DNA of 64,000 nt from NCBI RefSeq assembly GCF_018991925.1, contig NW_024738608.1, positions 392,425-456,424 of the forward strand. Direction: 5' to 3'. Position 1 is the first letter of the stretch. The number at the start of each line of letters is the position of its first letter. Under the pieces are notes generated by a model. The model ran no database searches and was not told where the DNA came from. It worked only from the letters and a program-made list of their open reading frames with translations. This DNA comes from Homarus americanus (taxonomy: Eukaryota > Arthropoda > Malacostraca > Decapoda > Nephropidae). The position numbers and the translations under genes were made by a program. Shown piece by piece: positions 55,493 to 64,000 of this stretch.

Positions 55493-57948
55493 GGGAAGTA
55501 GAAAAGAGTAAAGTCAAAATCAGATAGATAAATAGTATAGAGTAAACATATAGAAATTAAATATGTAAAATCATCATAAAAAAAATCACACACTCGCCCT
55601 GTACCCGGACAGTACAGGTGAAACAAACAATGGTAAAGAGTAACGATCAAGGACATCCCAAACAAAGCTTTCAATATTTAATTTCTACTTAGGTCGAATA
55701 TTAATAGGAAAATCCCAAACAATATCACTATGTATTTATAATGTAACTCATGACTCCACAAGCTAAGTATTACGTCTGTAGTTTATTTTGGCGTCGCATT
55801 AAAGTTTTATAGTGAAGTGAATGTTGAAGACCCTGGCTGTATTGTTTGTATGTATCGCGTGGCATAACCTATAATTCAAAGCTCAAGGCCATTCATGCAG
55901 TTGGTTGCTGGACTCACAGGCTGGATGATCATTGTTATAAGAGAAATAACAATAACTATTTTTTATTAAGATACACTGGATGAAATAATTTGGTTATAGA
56001 TTGTGTTAATATTTGTTAGTTGTATGAACGATTTTATAGTAGTTTGTCGTCATTTTTCGGGTGAAAAAAATGAATTGGCTACTGTTTGTGTGTGTTGACA
56101 GCTGTTATGAGACGGAATTTCTGGAGAGACGTGGGATTGGATCACAGTGATTCCATTGGCCACACAGAAGGAGGTTTTAAACCAATCTGACGAATGGAAA
56201 CTCGCTCCAAGTAACTGCCGCTGCTCCCGACACAAAACCCACACGAACAGACCAAGAGCCGGACCCCACAATAGCCAGCCTTTACACTCCATTTAATAAT
56301 ATAATTTGGTATTTCCAAGACCTGGCTCCCTTTATATCATTATCCTCAGCCTCCCTCATGCCCTCCTTCGCTCTGTGCGGTCCCGGTAACTCCAGCCTCA
56401 CTCACCTCTACCACCACCCCTCCCTCTCTTATATTATTGATCCCTCCTCCTACCCCTTCTCCCACCCACCCCTCCTTTGCCCCTCCTACCTCTACCCCGT
56501 GCCCCAGTACCCACAATGCCCCAGGGATCCAGTCAGCTGGGCGCATTACAGCAGCACAAATAGGCGTTTCTTTGATGTGGAACACCGCCTCTGTGTGCCC
56601 TGCCCGCAGCGCCCGCCGTGGCCTCTCTCCGCTCACCCACCACCAAACCTCCTTCCCTTCTCCACCTTAAGATTATGTTCTCCTCCTCTCTTCTCTCTCT
56701 CTCTTACGCCTTTCTCTTCGTTATTTGCATGGTTGATAAACATGAGGATATGTGTATATGTCTCTCTCGTTCGTAATACAGTCAGTCGTATCATTACTGT
56801 TACGTATTTCACCACAAGTTTGAGCTCATTTCCCTGGTGTTATCAAAGAGTCGTGTCATTCGGGTTGTTTTTATGATTTATACCATCCATTACCTGCCCA
56901 CCTCCACACTTGGTATATCCTAAATATCAGGGTATGTATGTACACCACTCCATAATTCTTACAGACTCCTTTCATTACTAATCCGTATCTTCACACTAAT
57001 TTGAGCTGTTCCTTAATTCTTGATAACTATGTCTCTTACTCTCTGTGTCTCTCTTTTTATCTCCTGTCTCGTTCTTCACCTTTCCTCGTATGTCTGCTAG
57101 ATATGACGATATGTATGTATGTCTCACATTCATAAGTCAGTCCCTCCTCTCATTACTAGTTCATATATTAACGTTAATTTCCAGATTAATTCACCAACCT
57201 GTTGTTTCCACCGGAGCTAATATGGCCTAACTGTGTGTTCTCCGAATTTCATAAGTTCTATGATCATACTTTATCTTCTCTTCTCCTTCTTCTTCTTTCA
57301 TCTTCCTTCTTTTGGTAATTCTCTCTGTTTTCCTACCCTCCTTTTAGTGAATTTTGGTTATTTTTTCTCGCTTTTCATTGAATTCGTGTTTTATTTTGTT
57401 TCTCTTCGTTTTTTTTTATTCTAGTGTTTATTTCGTTTTGCTGTTTCTTGTTTGGTATTGTATCTCTTCTCTTCTCTTCTCTTCTCTTGTATTTTAGTAT
57501 TTTTTTTTACGTGTTTAACTTACAATTAATTAGTTTTATTCTGTTTGTGATTCCTAGATTATTAAGTTATCACGAAATTATATTAATTCTTTATTTCCTC
57601 TAAGTATACCTGAATTATTATCACCTTTTCCCTATCCCCCCTTTCTTCCATTATCAATATACCGCAATCATTATCACCTATTTCCTATCTACACGTTAAT
57701 CACTGACTTAATAATTTAAGGTCCATATTCTCGTTAACCTAGAGTCTTTGTGTAGAACTGGCGCCATTTTTTTTATTATTTTTTCGTACGTTTTAATTCA
57801 AGATCATATTTTTAGATTTAGTATCGTAATATTGAGGAAAATTCGACTTAAGACGTTTTAATATTTACCTGAGGAGAATCACAAGAAGAGAAAAGACTTG
57901 ATAAAGGAAAAGATAGGAAGACAACACCAAATGGAATAGAGAGAATAG
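55492..57948. other. Unique DNA, pyrimidine-rich in part, no gene recognised
   Basis: A 172-codon plus frame at 56358-56876 includes a Pro/Ser/His/Tyr-rich part and a stretch (WAHYSSTNRRFFDVEHRLC) that is not low complexity, but I cannot match it to any family and its neighbours give no support. (TCTTC)n occurs at about 57463-57488. The last 60 bases are purine-rich and carry the left target-site copy of the next element. Confidence 0.4.
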
Positions 57949-58048
57949 GATAAGAATAGAAGACTTTTTAGTTTAACAAATTTATTGGCAGAGCTTGTAG
58001 TACAGTTTGCCTATTCTGAGTAATTCAGTCAGGTCTTGACACTGAGGG

Positions 58049-58535
58049 TGGTATCACTTCTCACTGTCACGCAGGACAGAGGTTCACACACAAAGAAATA
58101 CATCATATTCATTAACAACTATAAATGTATAGAGGTCAGATTCAAATGGATAATGTCACTGTTCACTGCCATGCAGGACAGAGGTTCGTACACAAAGAGT
58201 TGCATCATATTCATTGACAGTACATATACATATATGTAAACACGCACACACACATATACATACATATACGTATATACATACACATATACACGTACACGCA
58301 CATATACATGCACACACGCACACATACATACATATACGTCGGTCAGATTCATGTGGGTAATGTCACTTTTCACTGCCATACAGGACAGAGGTTCGTACAC
58401 AAAGAATGCATCATATTCATTGACACTATATATAGGTCAGATTCATGTGGGTAATGCCACTGTTCACTGCCACGCAGGACAGAGGTTCGTACACAAAGAA
58501 GGAAATACATCACATTCACCAGCAGCATATATAGG
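58049..58535 (-). repeat. Tandem repeat in the LINE 3' UTR, split by a CA-rich expansion
   Basis: Four copies of a 94-102 bp unit share GCAGGACAGAGGTTC (GGTTC at about 58081, 58183, 58390 and 58484), followed by CACAAAGA and CATCATATTCATT. Between copies two and three lies a CA/TA-rich expansion (58214-58338; ACACACACATATACATACAT type). Tandem units in a 3' UTR occur in some non-LTR families. Whether the source element carried them is unknown. Confidence 0.85.
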
Positions 58536-58580
58536 TCAGTGGATCACATACATTGGAGTCATATTCTAATTGAAGACTAA

Positions 58581-60725
58581 TCAGTGTGGGCTAGCAAATT
58601 TGGGATAAACAGCAAGAATGTCCTCAAGCACACCTGATTCAATGAAGTAATTACATAGTTCAAGATACAGTAAGTCAGGTGGCCTGAAGTCTTTGACAGT
58701 GTCACATTCAATAATATAGTGTTCAAGTGTATGCTTTAAAGGTTTATCACAAAGTTTACATGCTGAGTGTTCCGGTATGGGTACAGCGTTACTAACTTGC
58801 CAGATGTGTCTGTATCCTAGCCTAATTCTGGCCACGACTACATCACATTGTCTGGTTCTGTCCTTATGCTGGCCATACCGGTACCTCTTGTTACAAAATT
58901 TGTCATATTTACTAATGCTACAACTGTCAGGTCTCTCTGCATTTCTCACTTCTTCTAGATCAGAGTTCATGATTCTGACTTGAATGTTTTTAATTACGGC
59001 ATTGGACAGACCAAGGTCGCGGTCAACATTTTCTTTCTTACATGCCTCATTGGCCAGTCTATCAACATGGTCATGATACCTGATTCCAACATGGGACGGA
59101 ATCCACACAAATTCGATACGAAAGTTGTTCTCATTGGCAGTTATCACATTCCTTTTAATATCACACGCAACTTTAGACATAGAGCCTGACGGGCTGTTCA
59201 TTGATTTCAAAGCACTTTGAGAGTCACAGAATATCACCCCACCTCCATTTTCTTTGAGGTAGTCTGTGGCTAAGTAGATTCCAGTTAGTTCAGTTTGTGT
59301 TGTGCTGGCCCAGTTGTTCAGCCTTTGTTTGGTTGACACTATCATCTCTTTTTCTTTATATATTACAATTGCACAGCCTGTTCTACCTGTGTTTGTCTGC
59401 ACAGAACCATCAGTAAAAGCATAACATTCACTTGATTTAATACTCTCTATGTGTCTGTTAATAGTTTCTAGTGTGACACATCTCACCACATCGGTGTTTA
59501 ACATTTGCTTACTACCAACAGGAGTGTAATTAATAGGAACTGATATGTCCAGCCAAGGAGGAATGGCATTAATAGGTTCGTCTGGGGTGATTGGGACATT
59601 CAGTTTCAGGAGATCTGCAACACTTTTATGAAGCCACGCCCCAAAGAGAGTCTTTTGTGAAAGGTTGGCGAGATGGTCGGGATTACTTAGATAGAACATC
59701 AACTCAGTTTGAGTTGTAGTTTGAGAACTATTGTTCTTCAAAACTTTGACACAAAACATGGTATTAAGTAGGGCTATCCTCTCAGATAGGGAGGGCAGTC
59801 CGAGCTCTTTCCTCATGTTTACAATTCTGGTTGATTTTGGGCAACCTAGGATGATGCGCATGGCTTCATTTTGCACTACCTCAAGGCTGTTGAGTTGTTT
59901 AGGCGGAATAGTCACAAGATGGAGAGCATGATAGTCAACTACAGAACGAATGAAGTGAAGATAGAAAGTACGAGCATAGGTGATGTTAATTCCATAGCCC
60001 TTGCCAACAAGGGTTCTGAGGGGTTTAATGCGCTGCATTAGTTTGTCACGAAGGTTGCTGACAAAGTTTGCATCATTCACACAAATTCCAAGATATTTGT
60101 AGGAGCTACATAGTTCCAAGGGCATGCTGTTAATGTTATAGTCAAGAGGCAGAGGGTGAGCAGGACGAGGATTGAGGACCCTCGTCTTGTCAACAGATAT
60201 TATGAGACCGCATTCAACAGTTCTCCGAGCAAATACATCCAGCAAGGCTTGGAGCCTGAGTTTGGTTTGTGTCATAATGCAGATATCATCAGCATAGCAT
60301 ATTACGGCTTCGTTTGGCTGAACTGGAATGTCAGCAATAAGCTTGTGCATCAGTATATTAAAGAGCATAGGACTTAACACTCCTCCCTGAGGCGTGCCCA
60401 GCTCAAATGATCTCATTCTGGTACTTTTAACTCCCCTAAACAGAACTCTGGCATACCTGTTGGACAGATAACCCTTTATCCATGTCAGGAGGTTACCTTG
60501 GATGCCAAAATTAGCTAGTTGCTCAAGTATAATGTCTCTATTAGCTACATCAAAGGCTGATTTAAGGTCTATGAAGGCTGTTTGTGTCTTATCTTTGGAG
60601 TGAACAAGATATTCTGCAAAGCATGTCTGTGTGCTACGCCCGGGCATGAACCCGTACAGATTAGGGGCGAGTTTGTCTGTGACTTGAAACATGAGACGGT
60701 TTAGAACAACTCTTTCAAGGACAGG
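58581..60725 (-). CDS. LINE ORF2 partial: reverse transcriptase, RNase H, zinc knuckle
   Basis: From the Met at 60692 the frame runs 703 codons without a stop or frameshift. Upstream it stays open (HPVLERVVLNRL) to about 60725, where the element is truncated, so the Met is internal and the endonuclease and first RT motifs are missing. RT: YGFMPGRST at residues 13-21, catalytic Asp in FIDLKSAFD near 42, GTPQGGVLSP at 99-108, YADD at 133-136, KYLGICV near 199-205. RNase H type I: DGS at 428-430, Glu 468, Asp 490 in FCDSQSAL, SHVG at 533-536 and Asp 544 in DRLANEA; all catalytic positions are kept. C-terminal zinc knuckle: C645-x2-C648-x9-H658-x4-C663. RNase H places it in the I/R1/LOA/Ingi-like group, which I cannot refine. 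It is much better preserved than the other LINEs here, so probably the youngest. It cannot initiate jumping alone without its endonuclease. Confidence 0.93.
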   Translation of the reverse strand, partial: PVLERVVLNRLMFQVTDKLAPNLYGFMPGRSTQTCFAEYLVHSKDKTQTAFIDLKSAFDVANRDIILEQLANFGIQGNLLTWIKGYLSNRYARVLFRGVKSTRMRSFELGTPQGGVLSPMLFNILMHKLIADIPVQPNEAVICYADDICIMTQTKLRLQALLDVFARRTVECGLIISVDKTRVLNPRPAHPLPLDYNINSMPLELCSSYKYLGICVNDANFVSNLRDKLMQRIKPLRTLVGKGYGINITYARTFYLHFIRSVVDYHALHLVTIPPKQLNSLEVVQNEAMRIILGCPKSTRIVNMRKELGLPSLSERIALLNTMFCVKVLKNNSSQTTTQTELMFYLSNPDHLANLSQKTLFGAWLHKSVADLLKLNVPITPDEPINAIPPWLDISVPINYTPVGSKQMLNTDVVRCVTLETINRHIESIKSSECYAFTDGSVQTNTGRTGCAIVIYKEKEMIVSTKQRLNNWASTTQTELTGIYLATDYLKENGGGVIFCDSQSALKSMNSPSGSMSKVACDIKRNVITANENNFRIEFVWIPSHVGIRYHDHVDRLANEACKKENVDRDLGLSNAVIKNIQVRIMNSDLEEVRNAERPDSCSISKYDKFCNKRYRYGQHKDRTRQCDVVVARIRLGYRHIWQVSNAVPIPEHSACKLCDKPLKHTLEHYIIECDTVKDFRPPDLLYLELCNYFIESGVLEDILAVYPKFASPH

Positions 60726-60742
60726 ATGATAACGAAGAGAAG

Positions 60743-61080
60743 AAAATTATCTGATATTAAGTCTAAGAGGACAAAGGGATGAAGAGAAGAAATAAAGAGG
60801 AAAAACAGATCGGAAAATAGTTTAAGAGGATGAAGATGAGAAGAGGAGGACGAGAACAAAGAAATTTGAGAAAAAGGGACTAAAATAAATCCTAAGAGAA
60901 GGAAGAAAAGGTTAGGAAGAAGAATGTGAAGAAGAAGAAGAAGAAGAAGGGGAGGAGACGGAGGGGGTGGAGATAAAATCAAATAAAAGTTAACAGAAAA
61001 TCCATAAGGAGGCGAGAGGAAGAAAGAAGGAAGAGGAGGACGACTAGAGGACGAATGAGTTGAATGAGGTCGATCAACTA
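60743..61080. repeat. Purine-rich tract flanking the LINE
   Basis: GAAGAAGAAGAAGAAG and GAGGAAGAAAG words. Together with the purine-rich stretch at 57890-57962 it looks like one A/G tract split by the LINE insertion. Confidence 0.7.

Positions 61081-61085
<5 letters not shown>

Positions 61086-61121
<36 letters not shown>
61086..61121. repeat. (GA)n microsatellite
   Basis: About 18 GA units. Confidence 0.96.
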
Positions 61122-61125
<4 letters not shown>

Positions 61126-61210
61126 ATTAATGGATAGAAAGGAATTGGTGAAGCGAAAAATATGTTCCTGAGGGAGCCAAGATAGTATTAAGCTGTCTAT
61201 TTGTTCTTCT

Positions 61211-61212
<2 letters not shown>

Positions 61213-61288
<76 letters not shown>
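61213..61288. repeat. (GT)n microsatellite
   Basis: About 38 GT units. Confidence 0.97.
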
Positions 61289-61782
61289 CGTCAGTCCGGA
61301 TAAATATATTCTAAAACTTAATTAATAAATATACTTATACATTACTGAACATTTCACATAATAATAATAATCTAAAAATACTTAAGAGGCTATAACGTTC
61401 CCTTTTGTTTAACATATAATTATTTTATTCATTTTTATTTATTATTTTTTTTAATCTGAAAATACGACACGTAATAACCTTATGTACTGTTAGGTATTGT
61501 AATGTAATGTTATGTTATTGCAGGTAATGAGTTGTATACAAACATCTATACCCAAGGACGACACACAATCAGCACCACGTTGTATGTTCGTCGGTGTAAA
61601 CAGAGTCTGGTATGTAAACAGTTGTGGTGTTGTGTTGTGATCTCTCTTTGTGTGTCTTTCATTCTCTTACTTTGTTTTCTTTGCCACTTTCTCTCTTACT
61701 CTTTCATTCACTCTCTCTTAATTTTATTCACACGGGACACTTTTTCTTTCGGTCACATACTATCTTTATTTTTCTCTTTGCT

Positions 61783-61785
<3 letters not shown>
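61289..61785. other. AT-rich unique DNA
   Basis: I see no gene. The plus frames at 61532-61885 and 61624-61896 run into the (CA)n tract and are not coding. Confidence 0.5.

Positions 61786-61841
<56 letters not shown>
61786..61841. repeat. (CA)n microsatellite
   Basis: About 28 CA units followed by CTCTCTCTCT. Confidence 0.97.
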
Positions 61842-61844
<3 letters not shown>

Positions 61845-61899
61845 CTCTCTTTGTAACATTTACATACAGCTGCTACACACTATAGCCTCAGCCTAATGG

Positions 61900-62215
61900 A
61901 GAAGGAGGAAGAGAAGGAGGTGAGGAAGGAGGAAAAGGTAGAGGAGGAGGAGGAGGAGGAGGAGGAGGAGGAGGAGGAGGAGGAGGAGGAGGAGGAGGAG
62001 GAGGAGGAGGAGGAGGAGGAGGAGGAGGAGGAGGAGGAGGAGAGGAGAAGGAGGAGGAGGAAGTGAGCAAGGTAGAGGAGGAGGAGGAGGTAGAGGAGGA
62101 TGCGAAGAAGGTAGATGACGTGGAGGAGGAGAAGGAAAAGAGGGAAGAAGAAGAGGAGGAGGAGGAGGACGAGGAAGAGGTAGAATAGAGGAGGAGGAGT
62201 TAGAGAAGAGGAGGT
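61900..62215. repeat. (GGA)n tract with purine-rich flanks
   Basis: A pure (GGA) run from about 61939 to 62041 (about 34 units), with irregular GGAGGA/GAAGAG sequence to 62215. The poly-Pro and poly-Leu minus frames are by-products. Long GGA runs can form G-quadruplex or triplex structures. Confidence 0.97.
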
Positions 62216-62837
62216 TAAAGAAGAGTATCTGAATACATCTCGTCAATTTAGCCTCATGATCGTGTATGACCAATCCCTCGTCTATGCATTGACTGTACAA
62301 TAAGGTGGTGGGTGATGTATGGCTCTGGCGCGTGATGAGAGCGGCGGTGTTGGCCTGACGCGTAATCCACTCAGAATAATCTAAACTCACTCTTTATTTA
62401 TGAGGGAAGAGTGGATCATAAAGAGTGGGAGCTGCGCAAGGTGAATACAAAAAAGGGAGGGGTAGGGTAGGGGGTGAGGTGGGTAGGGTGGGGGGGTGGG
62501 GTGGGGAGGTAGGGTGGGTAGGGTTGGGTGAGGGGTGGAATGTAATTGGTGTTTGAACATGTTTAGTTTGGTCATAGATTTTGGCAGTAACAGGTATTAT
62601 CGATGGTTTAATCCGAACAGATGGACGAAGGGGGGTTAGGAGGAGGAAGGAGGAGGGAGGGGAAGGCTTAAATTACTGATCTTAGAGCCACTATAAACCA
62701 ATACATGCGCTTAGGTTTTTTTTTTGGCTTTAACTAAGTTGTATTAAACCTTTCTTCTACTTTCTAATTCTTTCTCGTGTTTTTTTTACTTCGTTCATTA
62801 TTTGTCTATCTGATCACCTGGAGATTTAATTATCAAA
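62216..62837. other. Unique DNA with a G-rich patch
   Basis: GGGTAGGGTAGGGGGTGAGG and similar words at 62453-62536 satisfy a G-quadruplex pattern. The remainder is unassigned. Confidence 0.5.
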
Positions 62838-62932
62838 CCAAACCAAACTAAATTAAACCAAACCTAACCTTACCTTACCTTACCTAACCTAACCTAACTA
62901 AATTAAACCTAACCTAACCTAACCAATCCTCC
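62838..62932. repeat. Degenerate CCTAA telomere-like tract
   Basis: AACCAAACCAAAC leading into CCTTACCTTACCTAACCTAA words on the plus strand. A short TTAGGTTAGG word of the opposite sense lies near 63096-63105. Confidence 0.75.
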
Positions 62933-63124
62933 CCCCGAAACAATTGGAAGTTAAGTCACGAGGTGAAATAAGTTTAGGTGTGCATTTACACTACAGTCCC
63001 CTATCACTATTTACCTGTATGTAGTCTGCATCTTTTATCTAACTCTTATTTATGTAAAGTCTTTCGGTCATGAATTTTAATATGGATTACATTAAGGTTA
63101 GGTTAAAGTCAAGGGCTAAGGTTA

Positions 63125-63342
<218 letters not shown>

Positions 63343-63566
63343 ATATTTGGCAGTCGTCCCACGGCCGAGACCAGGTAGTGACTGACCAAGTGACCATTGT
63401 ATTTACGGTGAAAGGTGAAGTGTGTGTGTGTGTCGGGTGGGTAATAAGCGCTAATAATAAATAATGTTATTCATCACAATAATAATGATAAATGGGAACA
63501 TTATATTAATACAATTATTAGAACAAATACTGAAAAAAATATTTGTACTACCACTAACTACTAGCT

Positions 63567-63568
<2 letters not shown>

Positions 63569-63634
<66 letters not shown>
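63569..63634. repeat. (ACT)n microsatellite
   Basis: About 22 ACT units. The stretch 63343-63568 between the two trinucleotide arrays is unassigned. Confidence 0.97.
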
Positions 63635-63635
<1 letters not shown>

Positions 63636-63714
63636 GAAACATAATGTCAGTTCTCAAGTCTTTCTTCAATACAACAGCTACCATAAAAAGTTGATGTCTT
63701 GGATCTCCTTAAGA

Positions 63715-64000
63715 AACAACGCTGACAACGCTGATACAACGCCATTCAATGCACCTCAAATACAACGCCATTCAACGTACCCCTTATACAACGCCACATA
63801 ACGCACCTAATACACAAAGCCACTCAACGCACCTAAAACACTGTCTCTCTACGCACCTAAAACATTGTCACTCAACGCACCTCAAATACAACGCCACACA
63901 ACGCACCTCAAATGCAACGCCATTCAACGCACCGAAAACTCACTCAACGCACCTAAAACACTCTCTCTCTACGCACCTAAAACACTGTCACTCAACGCAC
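63715..64000. repeat. 24-26 bp minisatellite running off the window end
   Basis: Two related unit types, ACAACGCCATTCAACGCACC with TCAAAT, and ACGCACCTAAAACACTGTCA with CTCA, alternate for about twelve copies. The right boundary lies outside the window. Confidence 0.9.

Larger units (their letters stand above)
57963..60727 (-). mobile_element. 5'-truncated RNase H-bearing LINE insertion with probable target-site duplication
   Basis: The element contains the ORF at 60692-58581, a 3' UTR with a roughly 94-bp tandem repeat, and AATAAA (complement at 57981-57986) about 18 bases before its 3' end. Its flanks share an imperfect 14-15 base direct repeat: GATAAGAATAGAAG at 57949-57962 and GATAACGAAGAGAAG at 60728-60742. 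These differ by one base and one indel, as expected of an aged or poorly read target-site duplication. Truncation falls within the reverse transcriptase, the usual result of incomplete target-primed reverse transcription. Confidence 0.8.

Overview
The window looks like non-coding genomic DNA from an arthropod, most likely a malacostracan and probably decapod crustacean. Three things suggest this: very dense long (GT)n, (GA)n, (GGA)n and (AAT)n microsatellites; tracts of the arthropod telomere-like pentamer TTAGG/CCTAA; and decayed LINE and tRNA-SINE relatives resembling families I know from decapod genomes. No database search was possible, so the taxon is inference. I found no complete host protein gene, no rRNA and no convincing functional tRNA. 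Everything recognisably protein-like is retrotransposon-derived. The long open frames outside retroelements are by-products of stop-free tandem repeats.

Layout. 0.4-3.0 kb: a broken, 5'-truncated CR1/Jockey-type LINE on the minus strand, inserted in an AT-rich tract. 3.5-10.1 kb: seven different minisatellites in AT-rich DNA, one carrying perfect TGACGTCA boxes. 10.35-12.5 kb: a cluster of retroelement remnants, comprising a 3' tail with a hairpin, an internally deleted LINE whose C-terminus is a C2H2 finger, and a CR1/L2-like 3' end. 13.4-17.6 kb: an approximately 32-bp minisatellite of roughly 130 units. 17.6-19.5 kb: unique DNA with two minus-strand exon-like blocks bounded by good splice signals, one of which starts as a recursive-splice (CAG|GTAAGG) site. 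19.56-31.21 kb: an 11.6-kb array of a 51-bp unit (roughly 230 copies), nearly perfect at its right edge and decayed at its left.

31.2-39.9 kb: telomere-like CCTAA remnants, unique AT-rich DNA, microsatellites and two copies of one retroelement tail. 39.9-42.9 kb: a second copy of the C2H2-type LINE, lacking its endonuclease and itself interrupted by a CR1-type 3' fragment, next to a decapod-type SINE. 43-57.9 kb: many micro- and minisatellites, including a 1.8-kb CTCC/CAGG array beside a CCAAT/GC-box cluster, long purine-only tracts and head-to-head TTAGG/CCTAA blocks. 57.96-60.73 kb: the best-preserved element, a 5'-truncated LINE with an intact reverse transcriptase catalytic box, RNase H and zinc knuckle, and a probable target-site duplication. 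61-64 kb: microsatellites and a new minisatellite running off the end.

The genes present do not form a pathway. They are layers of retrotransposition, and their nesting gives a relative order of events. The most useful leads are the 51-bp array, the paired internally deleted LINE derivatives, the splice-like blocks between the two big arrays, and the head-to-head telomere-like repeats. One caution applies throughout: the arrays show very many 1-2 base indels in G runs, as expected of an imperfectly polished long-read assembly, so unit-level variation may be partly artefact.
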